Source: Pontibacter aquaedesilientis | Lineage (GTDB): Bacteria; Bacteroidota; Bacteroidia; Cytophagales; Hymenobacteraceae | Direction: 5' to 3' | Assembly (NCBI RefSeq): GCF_014773225.1 | Contig: NZ_JACXAJ010000010.1 | Span: forward strand, 84,994 to 148,993 | Length of the DNA stretch: 64,000 nt | Shown: positions 23,167-32,034 of the stretch, in pieces | Numbering within the stretch: position 1 is the stretch's first letter | Layout of the letters: every line of letters begins with the position of its first letter | Translations under genes and position numbers: made by a program | The notes under the pieces: model-generated | Database searches by the model: none | What the model saw: only the letters and a program-made list of their open reading frames with translations | Told to the model about the DNA's origin: nothing

Positions 23167-25632
23167 ATGAAACAAACTCTATTGCTGGCACTGCTGTGTT
23201 GCCTGGCATTTACGGCACCCTTTGCGCAGACTTCGGGTCCTGCCCATACCTTGTCACGCACCATAAAAGGCACGGTGGCAGACTCAGCCAGCCAGGCCAC
23301 GCTTGGTTACGTAACCGTTGTCGTGCAGGAAGCCGGGAAAAATCAGGCCATCAAAAGCACCTTCACAAAAGAGAACGGCTCCTTTGAACTAACAGGGCTT
23401 CCCGAAAAACAGTACCAGTTAGTGCTCTCCTATGTGGGCTATAAAACAAAGGTACTGCCACTACCCTCCATTACCTCCTCTACTCTTGACTTGGGCAAGC
23501 TACTGCTTGTCTCGTCGGCAAACCAGCTGAAGGAAGTGCAGGTCGTAACCGAAAAGCTGTTAGTAGAGCAGGACATCGACAAGATTACCTATCACGTTGA
23601 CGCCGACCCGGAGAGCCAGACCATGACTGCGCTGGATATGCTGCGCAAAGTGCCGCTGCTGATGGTGGACGCAGAAGACAACATCACGCTGAATGGCAAT
23701 AGTAATTACCGGGTGCTCATCAATGGCAAAACCTCATCGTTGTTTTTGCGCAGCCCGAAAGACGTGTTCCGCAGCATGCCGGCCGGCACGATCAAGAACA
23801 TCGAGGTAATCACCAACCCGCCTTCCAAGTATGAGGCCGAGGGCGTGGGCGGCATCATCAATATCATAACTCATAAAAAGAACATAGGCGGCTACAACGG
23901 CTCCGTCAACCTGCAGGCCAGCACCCCCAAAGGCTCAAACATAGGTGGCTACTTAACGGTAAAGGCTGGCAAAGCCGGCTTCTCAGGCTATTTCGGCAGG
24001 GGCAGCTACTTCAGTCCGGCCAACAGCAGCAACCTGTTCAGGGAAGACAGAATTTTCCAGACTACGCTGGAGCAGACCGGAGAGAGCACTAGCAGAAACA
24101 CCTTTCAATACGCCAGCGGGGAGTTCAGCTACGAGCTGGACACGCTCAACCTGTTTACAGCCAATTTCAGCATGAACCTGAACACAGGCTCCAACAGCCT
24201 GAGGCAGCAGGTGGATTTATACCACGCCTCCGGTAACCTGGCCCAGGCCTACCGACGTCTGAACCAAGGCACTTTCCGCTGGCAGGGCAGCGATTTTGGC
24301 GCAGACTACCAGCGCACTTTCAAAAGAAACAAAGACCAGTTGTTCACGCTTTCCTACAAACTAAGCAGCAACGGAAACGGGAACGGTACTGATTTCACCA
24401 TACAGCCGCTGCTCAACTACGATGGGCAGGTAAGCCAAACCGACAACGAGGGCCACTCTATAGAGCATACCGTGCAGGCGGACTATGTGCAGCCCATCCA
24501 CAAGCAAACGCTGGAGCTAGGCGTCAAGACGATCATGCGCCTCAACAGCAGCGACTATTTCTACAAGACCCAACACACGGAGACCGGCGAATTTGTGTTG
24601 GACCCTAGCCTGAGCAACAATTTTGACTACCGGCAGGATATCTATGCGGCCTATACCTCTCTCAGCCTCAAAAAGGGGGATTGGGGACTGAAGACCGGCC
24701 TACGTTTGGAAGAGACCAAAATCGACGCCAACTTCAGGTCCGCCACGCCCATAGCCATTCCGGATTACTTGAACCTGATCCCGAACGTCACGCTGTCGCG
24801 CAAGCTTAAAGGCACCAGCACCATGCGCCTGTCCTATACCCAACGAATCGAGCGCCCGAGCCTTTATTTCCTGAACCCTTACGTGAACCAGACTGACCCG
24901 CGCAATATCAGCTACGGCAACCCGAAACTGACCCCGGCAACCAACAATGTGTTCAATCTGGCTTACAGCACATTTATGAAAGGCACTTCCGTCAACGCCA
25001 GTATCTTCCACAATTACACGAACAACTCCATTCAGGGCTATACCACCCTGGGGGCTGACACTGTGGCACGCACGACCTATGGCAACATTGGCCGCAACCA
25101 GACCTACGGCTTCTCATTGAGCGGAAACACGACCCTGTTTAAGAAGTTGAGCATTAACCTAAGCAGCAGCACCAATTATGTGAAGCTTACCAGCATGATC
25201 AACGGGCTGCCTCAGAACAACGAGGGCTTTACCTACAGTATTTATGGTTACTCCAGCTACCGCTTCGAGAAAGGTTGGCGTGCAAGCGGAAACCTGGGCT
25301 ACTACTCTTCGCGCATATTGCTGCAGGGCCGTTCTGCAGGCTATGTCTGGAACAGTATTTCCATTAACAAGCAGTTCCTCAAAGACAACAAAGCCAGCAT
25401 CAGTTTCTCGGTGAACAGTCCGTTCCAAAAAAACCGTCGCGTCCTCAACGAGATCAATGACCCGCGCTTCACCCAGAATCAGGAGTCCATTTATTTGATG
25501 CGCCGCTACAGCCTGGGCTTCAACTACCGTTTTGGCCAATTGAAGGGTGACATTGCCCGCAAAAAGCGCGGCATCAAGAATGATGACATGAAAGCCGGCG
25601 AACAGCAAGGCGGAAATGGTGGAGGAAATTAA
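23167..25632 (+). CDS. TonB-dependent outer-membrane beta-barrel protein
   Basis: The 821-residue protein starts with a signal peptide (MKQTLLLALLCCLAFTAPFAQ). Residues about 32-115 form a carboxypeptidase-like regulatory domain (IKGTVADSASQATLGYVTV...FELTGLPEKQYQLVLSYVGY). A plug domain follows (ALDMLRKVPLLMVD...NYRVLINGK...AGTIKNIEVITNPPSKYEAEGVGGIINI). The rest is an outer-membrane beta-barrel of the Outer membrane protein beta-barrel family type, with alternating aromatic strands and the block SYTQRIERPSLYFLNPYVNQTDP. It should import or bind an unknown ligand; no SusD or other partner is adjacent. The tail is KR- and Gly-rich. Confidence 0.9.
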   Translation: MKQTLLLALLCCLAFTAPFAQTSGPAHTLSRTIKGTVADSASQATLGYVTVVVQEAGKNQAIKSTFTKENGSFELTGLPEKQYQLVLSYVGYKTKVLPLPSITSSTLDLGKLLLVSSANQLKEVQVVTEKLLVEQDIDKITYHVDADPESQTMTALDMLRKVPLLMVDAEDNITLNGNSNYRVLINGKTSSLFLRSPKDVFRSMPAGTIKNIEVITNPPSKYEAEGVGGIINIITHKKNIGGYNGSVNLQASTPKGSNIGGYLTVKAGKAGFSGYFGRGSYFSPANSSNLFREDRIFQTTLEQTGESTSRNTFQYASGEFSYELDTLNLFTANFSMNLNTGSNSLRQQVDLYHASGNLAQAYRRLNQGTFRWQGSDFGADYQRTFKRNKDQLFTLSYKLSSNGNGNGTDFTIQPLLNYDGQVSQTDNEGHSIEHTVQADYVQPIHKQTLELGVKTIMRLNSSDYFYKTQHTETGEFVLDPSLSNNFDYRQDIYAAYTSLSLKKGDWGLKTGLRLEETKIDANFRSATPIAIPDYLNLIPNVTLSRKLKGTSTMRLSYTQRIERPSLYFLNPYVNQTDPRNISYGNPKLTPATNNVFNLAYSTFMKGTSVNASIFHNYTNNSIQGYTTLGADTVARTTYGNIGRNQTYGFSLSGNTTLFKKLSINLSSSTNYVKLTSMINGLPQNNEGFTYSIYGYSSYRFEKGWRASGNLGYYSSRILLQGRSAGYVWNSISINKQFLKDNKASISFSVNSPFQKNRRVLNEINDPRFTQNQESIYLMRRYSLGFNYRFGQLKGDIARKKRGIKNDDMKAGEQQGGNGGGN

Positions 25633-25660
25633 ATAAAGAATTTGTTAGGTTTAGCTACCG

Positions 25661-25700
25661 GGAGCCGCCTTAAAGGTGGCTTTTGGTCTTTTTAGGGGTT
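25661..25700 (+). terminator. Probable terminator after the beta-barrel gene
   Basis: AGCCGCC and GGTGGCT form a stem with one G-U pair around a TTAAA loop (about 25663-25682), followed by T-rich sequence. Confidence 0.7.
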
Positions 25701-25786
25701 TCGCCATGGTGCCGCTTGCTGGAACCGGCCAAACCGTAGTAGCGCAATCCTGCGTTTAAGTACCTGAACTTAACCAGACCTCTATC

Positions 25787-26500
25787 ATGCGCATTCTCTA
25801 CATCTTCCCCCACCCCGACGACGAATCCTTTGGGCCAGTCCCGGTTATGTGGCAACAACTCGAACAAGGCCACCAGGTATACCTGCTCACGCTTACCAGA
25901 GGCGGCGCTACGAAGGTTCGCCACGAGATGGGGCTGAGCGTGGAAGAAATGGGCGAAATCAGGTATAAGGAAATGCTGGCGGTGGAACGCACATTGGGTC
26001 TTTCTGGCATGACCGTACTCGACCTGCCCGACAATGGGCTGGCCGAAATGGACCCGCGTGAGATTGAGAAGGTGGTCAGGGCACACATCCGGCAGATCGA
26101 GCCGCAGCTAATCGTGTCGTACCCGGTGCATGGCGTAAGCGGCTTTCACGACCACCTGGTAATGCACGCGGTGATTAAGCGGCTATACCTGGAAATGCGC
26201 GATGGCGGTGCGGACTACCTGAAGCGACTTGCCTTCCTCACCTTGCCGAACAAAACCGAGCAGCCTTTGCAGCATGGCACCTTCATAATGAAACACAGCG
26301 CCCCCAGCCTCATCGATTGCGAAGTCCAATTGCGCGGGGAAGACATTGAGATGATGAAAAAAGCACTCAGCTGCTATAAAACGTACCAGGATGTGATTAA
26401 GCAGGCGGGCGTGGTGGAGTCCATTGGCGACAAGGTCTATTTTGAGATTTACGGCGAGGACCATAAACCACCTTTGGCCAACCTGACAGACGAATTGTGA
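25787..26500 (+). CDS. PIG-L/LmbE family deacetylase
   Basis: The 237-residue zinc enzyme carries the family's metal site: PHPDDE at residues 8-13 and the HDHLVMH element near residue 125-131. Family members remove acetyl groups from N-acetylglucosamine derivatives; some make bacillithiol (BshB), others act on secondary metabolites. The TRGGATK loop after the first beta-alpha unit also fits. No bshA or bshC gene is present here, so BshB is only one option. The nicotinamidase gene follows on the same strand after 95 bp. Confidence 0.87.
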   Translation: MRILYIFPHPDDESFGPVPVMWQQLEQGHQVYLLTLTRGGATKVRHEMGLSVEEMGEIRYKEMLAVERTLGLSGMTVLDLPDNGLAEMDPREIEKVVRAHIRQIEPQLIVSYPVHGVSGFHDHLVMHAVIKRLYLEMRDGGADYLKRLAFLTLPNKTEQPLQHGTFIMKHSAPSLIDCEVQLRGEDIEMMKKALSCYKTYQDVIKQAGVVESIGDKVYFEIYGEDHKPPLANLTDEL

Positions 26501-26595
26501 GCCCAAACAGGTATAAGCCTCTGAGCAGGCATAGAGAGCATGGCTTTGCATAAGTCACCCTATACCTATACCTTGCCGTACCTGAACATGATTAT

Positions 26596-27204
26596 ATGAA
26601 AGCACTCCTCCTGATCGACATCCAGAACGACTTTCTTCCCGGAGGTTCACTTGCCGTACCTGAGGGAGATCAGATTATACCTGTCGTGAACCAGTTGCAA
26701 CAGCGCTTTGACCTGGTGGTGGCCACCCAGGACTGGCACCCCGCCAACCACAAAAGCTTCGCTTCTAACCACCAGGGTAAAAAGCCCTTTGAGATGACCG
26801 AACTGCTTGGCTTGCCGCAAGTGCTTTGGCCGAACCACTGTTTGCAAGGCACACCGGGAGCCGCACTCGCCCCGGCACTGGCCACGAATAAAATGGAGGC
26901 TATATTCAGAAAAGGTACCAACCCCGAGATAGACAGCTACAGCGGTTTCTATGATAACGGACGGCTGAAGTCCACTGGCTTGGCAGACTACCTGCGGGGT
27001 AAAGGCGTGACACAGCTATACCTGGTAGGGCTTGCAGCCGACTACTGTGTGTACTACTCTGCGAAAGATGCACTGTCAGAGGGTTTTGAGACGTACCTGA
27101 TAGAAGACGCCACCCGCCCCATCAGTCCGGAAGGGTATGACGCGGCCCGTGCCGATCTGCTGGCCAGAGGCGCAAAAATCATCCGGAGCAGCGAACTGTT
27201 ATGA
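26596..27204 (+). CDS. pncA: Nicotinamidase
   Basis: The 202-residue enzyme deamidates nicotinamide to nicotinate for NAD salvage. The catalytic triad is visible as D8 (LLIDIQNDF), K106 (IFRKGT) and C151 (AADYCV). The metal-binding residues D46 and H48 (TQDWHP) and H81 (WPNHCLQGT) are also present. The length matches bacterial nicotinamidase/pyrazinamidase. It converges on menA with only 4 bp between the stop codons. Confidence 0.95.
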   Translation: MKALLLIDIQNDFLPGGSLAVPEGDQIIPVVNQLQQRFDLVVATQDWHPANHKSFASNHQGKKPFEMTELLGLPQVLWPNHCLQGTPGAALAPALATNKMEAIFRKGTNPEIDSYSGFYDNGRLKSTGLADYLRGKGVTQLYLVGLAADYCVYYSAKDALSEGFETYLIEDATRPISPEGYDAARADLLARGAKIIRSSELL

Positions 27205-27208
27205 GTGC

Positions 27209-28144
27209 TCAGCCTGCCACCTGGCCTATGCCGAAGAGCAGCACAAAAAGCATGGTCGTGATGGCCATTTGTTTCAGGTAGGGATCGAGTTCGGCGGGTG
27301 TTTGCTTCTGCCATACCTTAACGCCGTTGACTATAACCAGCGGCACTGCCAGCACAAACAGAAATTGCCAAGGGCTGTAAAAGTTAAACAGCACATAAGC
27401 CACTGCACTCAGCACCCCTCCTGCCAATAAGGAAGTATGGTAGATACGTGCCCGCACTGGCCCGAGCCGTACAGGTATAGAGCGCTTGCCTGCCAGCACA
27501 TCCGACTTCATGTCACGGATGTTGTTCACGTTGAGCACCGCCGTCGAGAAGAAGCCGCAAACCAGAGCAGGCAGAATCACCAGCGCCGGCAGCGACTGCG
27601 CCTGCAGAAAGTAAGTACCCAGCACACCGACCAGCCCAAAAAACACAAACACGAAGATATCTCCTAAACCAGCGTAGCCATAGGGTTTAGAGCCTGCCGT
27701 ATAATTGATGGCCGCCCAGATCGACGCCAGCCCAAGCCCCAAGAAGATCAGGAACAGGTATAGCCCCTCCGTGCCGAAAGCCACCCACAGCAGCAGTAAA
27801 CCCGACACCAGCGACAGCAAACTGAACACAGCCATCCCTTTTTTCATGTGCGCAGCCTTGATGTGACCCGCCTGCACGGCACGCTTCGGTCCTTCCCGGT
27901 GCTCACTGTCTGCACCATGCAGGGAGTCGCCGTAGTCGTTGGCCAGGTTAGAAAGTATCTGCAGAAAGAGCGTAGTCAGCACGCAAAGGCCTACAACGGT
28001 TGCATTGAAGCTGCCGTGTGCAGCGGCCATAAAACCGCCCATGCCGATACAGGAAAAAGCCAAGGGCAGCGTGCGTGGCCTAAAAGCGGAAATCCAGGCC
28101 TTTACCAGACCTGGATTCTGCGGGATGTGTTGCGTTTTGTTCAA
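27209..28144 (-). CDS. menA: 1,4-dihydroxy-2-naphthoate polyprenyltransferase
   Basis: The 311-residue UbiA-superfamily enzyme attaches the prenyl tail in menaquinone synthesis. It has about nine membrane helices and two aspartate-rich Mg2+/diphosphate motifs: NDYGDSLHGAD near residues 68-78 and NNIRDMKSD near 210. The N-terminal WISAFRPRTLPLA is typical of MenA. Menaquinone is the quinone expected for the complex I encoded at 5.6-8.3 kb. It ends 4 bp from the converging pncA gene. Confidence 0.94.
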   Translation of the reverse strand: MNKTQHIPQNPGLVKAWISAFRPRTLPLAFSCIGMGGFMAAAHGSFNATVVGLCVLTTLFLQILSNLANDYGDSLHGADSEHREGPKRAVQAGHIKAAHMKKGMAVFSLLSLVSGLLLLWVAFGTEGLYLFLIFLGLGLASIWAAINYTAGSKPYGYAGLGDIFVFVFFGLVGVLGTYFLQAQSLPALVILPALVCGFFSTAVLNVNNIRDMKSDVLAGKRSIPVRLGPVRARIYHTSLLAGGVLSAVAYVLFNFYSPWQFLFVLAVPLVIVNGVKVWQKQTPAELDPYLKQMAITTMLFVLLFGIGQVAG

Positions 28145-28194
28145 TGTATGGTTGATATTTAAAGGTATAGCGACCGAGGCTATACCTTAGCACA

Positions 28195-28800
28195 TTACTT
28201 CTGAATCGCCGTCAGGATCTCCTCTCCCATCGGCTTCACTTTGGACGGATAGAAAGCGACTACTTTGCCGTTCTCGTCGATCAGGTACTTGCTGAAGTTC
28301 CAGGCCGGCTCTTCGTTGTTTGGGCTATTCTTAGCAAGCCACTGGTACAGCGGATGCTGGTCCTCGCCTTTCACCGATACCTTTTCCATCATCTGGAAGG
28401 TCACGCCATAGTTCTTTTGGCAGAAGGCCGCGATCTCCTCTTCTGAACCCGGCTCTTGGCCGCCAAAGTTGTTTGCCGGAAAGCCCAATACAACCACTTT
28501 GTCGCCATGCGTTTCGTGCAGTTTCTGCAGGTCGGCGTATTGCGGGGTGTAGCCGCATTCCGAAGCAGTATTCACCACCAGCACTTTCTTACCCTTGTAC
28601 TTCGACAAATCAACTTCCTGCCCGTCCAGGCTGCTTACCTTAAACGCGTGAAAGCTGTTTGCCTGTGCAGGCTGGATTGCCTCCGTTGCCATCTTGTCAG
28701 TTTTATCAGTTGTTGAATTAGCAGTGTTAGCTCCGCCGGAGCAGGCTGCTGTCAGGCCTGTTATCAGTCCCAGGGTCAAAAGTTGTGCGATGCGCTTCAT
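28195..28800 (-). CDS. Glutathione peroxidase family lipoprotein
   Basis: The 201-residue protein has a lipobox (LTAACSGG, Cys about residue 20), so it should be anchored in the envelope. From residue 50 onward it is a thioredoxin-fold peroxidase: VVNTASECGYTPQYADLQKLH has the peroxidatic Cys, FPANNFGGQEPG the conserved Gln, and AWNFSKYLI the Trp of the catalytic tetrad (WNF). A second Cys (AAFCQKNYG) is at the resolving position, so it probably uses thioredoxin rather than glutathione. It follows the argS region on the same strand but is separated by a palindromic repeat. Confidence 0.92.
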   Translation of the reverse strand: MKRIAQLLTLGLITGLTAACSGGANTANSTTDKTDKMATEAIQPAQANSFHAFKVSSLDGQEVDLSKYKGKKVLVVNTASECGYTPQYADLQKLHETHGDKVVVLGFPANNFGGQEPGSEEEIAAFCQKNYGVTFQMMEKVSVKGEDQHPLYQWLAKNSPNNEEPAWNFSKYLIDENGKVVAFYPSKVKPMGEEILTAIQK

Positions 28801-28882
28801 GTTTAGTTTTGTTAAGGTATAAGTATTTGCGGCTTAACCGCTGGTACTGGCATTTGTTTGTACTTGCTATCAATCGTTCACC

Positions 28883-28916
28883 GCAAAGTCCCCCTTTGAA
28901 GGGGGCCGGGGGATGA
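28883..28916 (+). repeat. REP-like palindromic element, copy 1
   Basis: The core CCCCCTTTGAAGGGGG is followed by CCGGGGGATGA and preceded by AAAGT. The same unit recurs in reverse at 31774-31805 and forward at 31847-31875. It lies in a 150-bp spacer between argS and the peroxidase gene. Confidence 0.8.
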
Positions 28917-28949
28917 CCTACTTCTGCAGGCCATATTAATCCCAACGCT

Positions 28950-30740
28950 CTACATCCGCTCCGGCACTTCTATACCTAGCAGGCTCATGCTCTCGCGCAC
29001 GAAGCGGGCTACCATGGCAGACAGGGCAATGCGGAAGCGACGGGCCTGCTCATCGGTTTCATTGAAGATCGAGATCTCCTGGTAGAAACGGTTGTAGGCT
29101 TTGGCCAGTTCGTAGGCGTAATTGGCAATCACAGATGGGGCATATAATTTACCAGCTTCCTGTACTACCTCCGGGTAACTCACCAATAAAGCTATTACTT
29201 CCTGCTCGGATTCATGCAAGTTGTTCAAATCACCGAACGAAGCGGCGTCCACGGCTATACCCAGTTCGCTGGCCTTGCGCAGGATAGCGGAGATACGGGC
29301 ATGGGTATATTGCACAAATGGACCCGTGTTGCCACGGAAGTCTATTGACTCCTGCGGATTGAAGAGCATGCGCTTCTTCGGGTCCACTTTCAACAGGAAG
29401 TACTTCAGGGCGCCCATCGCCAGGGTATGGTACAGCTTCTGCGCCTCTTCCGGGGTAAAGCCTTCGATCTTGCCCAATTCTTCGGTTTGCTGACGGGCCG
29501 TGTCAACCATCTCCTGCACCAGTTCGTCGGCATCCACCACGGTGCCTTCTCTTGATTTCATTTTGCCCGACGGCAGGTCTACCATGCCGTAAGACAGGTG
29601 ATAGATGCCTTCGGCGTATGGCTTGCCCAGTTTTTTGAGCACCGCCTTGAGCACCTGGAAATGGTAATTCTGCTCGTCAGCCACCACATAGATGGACTGA
29701 TCGTAAGGGAAGTCGTTGTACTTCAACTCTGCCGTACCCATGTCTTGGGTGATGTATACCGAGGTTCCGTCCGAACGCAGCAACAGTTTCTCATCCAGGC
29801 CTTCCTCGGTCAGGTCAACCCATACGGAGCCGTCCGGTTTCTTGAAGAACACGCCTTTTTGCAGGCCTTCTTCCACACGCTCCTTGCCTAAGGTATAGGT
29901 CTCAGATTCGTAATAGAACTTGTCGAAGTCCACACCAATATTGCGGTAAGTGGCATCGAAGCCTTCGTATACCCAGCCGTTCATGGTTTTCCAAAGCGAC
30001 ACTACTTCTTCGTCGCCCTGCTCCCATTTTTGCAGCATGGTTTGGGCTTCCAATATCAGCGGAGCCTTCTTCTTGGCTTCCTCTTTGTCCATCCCTTGCG
30101 CTACCAGCTCGTCGATCTGCTCTTTGTAAGCCTTGTCGAAGAGCACATAGTACTTGCCCGCCAGGTGGTCTCCTTTGATGCCGCTGCTCTCAGGTGTCTC
30201 GCCGTTGCCCATCTTCTGGTAAGCCAGCATGGACTTGCAGATATGGATGCCGCGGTCGTTCACCAGATTCGCCTTCATCACGTCATGCCCGTTGGCTTTC
30301 ATGATCTCCGACACAGAATAACCCAGGAAGTTATTGCGCAGGTGGCCCAGGTGCAGCGGTTTGTTCGTGTTTGGCGATGAGTATTCTACCATCACTTTCT
30401 TACCCGAATCGCTTGCCTGGCCATGGCTTGGGTTGGTCATCAGCTCGCGGAACAGGCGCATCCATACCTCTTCCTCAATCTCGAGGTTCAGAAAGCCTTT
30501 TACCACGTTGTAGTTCTTCACTTCGGCGGCGTTCTCTTTCAAGTAGGCACCCAGCGCCTCGCCGATCTGCTCGGGGCCTTTGCCGGCCTGCTTGGTATAG
30601 GGAAACGTAACAAACGTGAAGCTGCCGGCAAACTCCTTGCGGGTTGGCTGCAGGCTGATGGCAGAAGCGTCAACGGTAAGGCCGAACAAAGCCTCCAAAG
30701 CTTGGCTGATGCGCTGGCTGATGGCGTTTTGAAGTTGCAT
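28950..30740 (-). CDS. argS: Arginyl-tRNA synthetase
   Basis: The 596-residue class I enzyme charges tRNA-Arg. It begins with an Add-1-type N-terminal domain, then the HIGH-like motif HLGH in PLHLGHLRNN (about residue 125) and the KMSK-like KMKSREG (about residue 384). The C-terminal DALR-type anticodon-binding domain is recognisable in NYAYELAKAYNRFYQ and the late FRIALSAMVARFVRESMSLLGI. The length is usual. The arginase gene ends 8 bp before its upstream side on the same strand, suggesting that both arginine-related genes share a transcript. Confidence 0.97.
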   Translation of the reverse strand: MQLQNAISQRISQALEALFGLTVDASAISLQPTRKEFAGSFTFVTFPYTKQAGKGPEQIGEALGAYLKENAAEVKNYNVVKGFLNLEIEEEVWMRLFRELMTNPSHGQASDSGKKVMVEYSSPNTNKPLHLGHLRNNFLGYSVSEIMKANGHDVMKANLVNDRGIHICKSMLAYQKMGNGETPESSGIKGDHLAGKYYVLFDKAYKEQIDELVAQGMDKEEAKKKAPLILEAQTMLQKWEQGDEEVVSLWKTMNGWVYEGFDATYRNIGVDFDKFYYESETYTLGKERVEEGLQKGVFFKKPDGSVWVDLTEEGLDEKLLLRSDGTSVYITQDMGTAELKYNDFPYDQSIYVVADEQNYHFQVLKAVLKKLGKPYAEGIYHLSYGMVDLPSGKMKSREGTVVDADELVQEMVDTARQQTEELGKIEGFTPEEAQKLYHTLAMGALKYFLLKVDPKKRMLFNPQESIDFRGNTGPFVQYTHARISAILRKASELGIAVDAASFGDLNNLHESEQEVIALLVSYPEVVQEAGKLYAPSVIANYAYELAKAYNRFYQEISIFNETDEQARRFRIALSAMVARFVRESMSLLGIEVPERM

Positions 30741-30748
30741 TAAGTAGA

Positions 30749-31720
30749 TTAATGTATAGCTGTTTTATTAAATTCCCGGTGTAAAATGGCGTCGGTGGCG
30801 GTCTCCAGTATGTCGAAGGCGTTTTCGGCCATGGTATTTTCAGTGTCGAGCGTCGGGTTGATCTCGGTCATTTCGTAGCACACAATGCGCGGGTCCTGTA
30901 GCAGGTGGTAGTTCAGTACTTTGGCTTCCTCCACGGTCAGGCCAATTGCAACCGGTGTGCCCGTCCCTTTCGAGAACTTTGAGTCGAGGCTGTCTACATC
31001 AAATGAAACATAGATGATATCGCAGTCTTTTAAACGGTCCAGTGCTTCGGCTGCTATCTGTTCTGGTCCTTTCTGGGTTAGTTCGGCGTAGGTAAAGTTC
31101 TTGATGCCGTGCTTGGCCATCAGGTAGTCTTCCGGCTCCTCGGTGTCGCGCACCACAATGTAAACCAGGTGCTCCGGCTTTAGCTTCGGGCCGTCATAGC
31201 CCAGTTTTTTGAGCGAGTTCCAGAAGAAAACGGTTTCGGGAGCCGGGTCGTTTATTTGGCGGTCCAGGTTATCGATGTTAAGCGCCATGGCCAGCGGCAT
31301 GCCGTGCACGTTGCCCGAAGGCGAGGTATACGGCGAGTGGATGTCGGCGTGTGCGTCTACCCAGATCACACCCAGTGTCTTGTCCGGGTAAGCGGCTTTT
31401 ATACCTGCTATGGTGCCGTGGGCATTGGAGTGGTCACCCGAAAGCACCAACGGGAACATATCGAGGCCAAGAGTCTGCTCCACAGCGTTGGCAATGTTTT
31501 TCTGCACGGTCAGGATGCTGTCGATACGATGGGCGTTCGGGAACAGGTCCTTGTCGAACAGGGTATAGTTGAGGTCGGGTACGCTGACAGAGTTGAAACG
31601 CTTGAAATAATCACACCCCTTGTCCCAACAGGCCACCCGCAGCGCATCGACCCCCATACTCGCACCGCGAGTACCTGCGCCTAGCTCTGAGCGTACTTCT
31701 ATCAGTTTAATCTTTTTCAT
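30749..31720 (-). CDS. Arginase family enzyme (probable arginase)
   Basis: The 323-residue ureohydrolase has the binuclear manganese motifs: GDHSNAHG, DAHADIHSPYTSPSGNVHGMPLA and SFDVDSLD. The SPSGN and HGMPL elements favour arginase (arginine to ornithine and urea) over agmatinase, although the residue after DAHADI is His where arginases usually have Asn. It is divergent from an arginine decarboxylase gene across a 314-bp spacer and reads into argS, so the locus is about arginine use. An agmatinase activity partnering the decarboxylase cannot be excluded. Confidence 0.85.
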   Translation of the reverse strand: MKKIKLIEVRSELGAGTRGASMGVDALRVACWDKGCDYFKRFNSVSVPDLNYTLFDKDLFPNAHRIDSILTVQKNIANAVEQTLGLDMFPLVLSGDHSNAHGTIAGIKAAYPDKTLGVIWVDAHADIHSPYTSPSGNVHGMPLAMALNIDNLDRQINDPAPETVFFWNSLKKLGYDGPKLKPEHLVYIVVRDTEEPEDYLMAKHGIKNFTYAELTQKGPEQIAAEALDRLKDCDIIYVSFDVDSLDSKFSKGTGTPVAIGLTVEEAKVLNYHLLQDPRIVCYEMTEINPTLDTENTMAENAFDILETATDAILHREFNKTAIH

Positions 31721-31773
31721 AGGTATTGGTAAGTTCCTGAAACGTTCAGGTAGTGATTTTCTTTCCTAGCTTT

Positions 31774-31875
31774 TCATCCCCCTGCCCCCTTCAAAGGGGG
31801 ACTTTCCTCAATAATACAAGATATTTAAAATGTATGCATATTGAGTGTTCCCCTTTGAAGGGGCATGGGGATGAT
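31774..31875. repeat. Inverted pair of REP-like elements, copies 2 and 3
   Basis: Copy 2 (31774-31805) is the reverse complement form, TCATCCCCCTGCCCCCTT then CAAAGGGGGACTTT. Copy 3 (31847-31875) is the forward form with core CCCCTTTGAAGGGG and CATGGGGATGA. They flank about 40 bp of AT-rich sequence, the arrangement of a REP doublet or MITE-like unit. The pair sits in the divergent spacer between arginase and arginine decarboxylase. Confidence 0.8.
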
Positions 31876-32034
31876 ACTCGTGCTCAAGCGCACATCCCTC
31901 CAAATTATTTTCCCGCTCCAAAGAGCGTGATAGGAATAATTTACTGAACGTTTCCTATAATTTAAACAAAGTTTTTGCAAAGATGGTAAATAACGAACAA
32001 TATTGCATGTTTTCTTAAGCCCACAAGCACCAGA

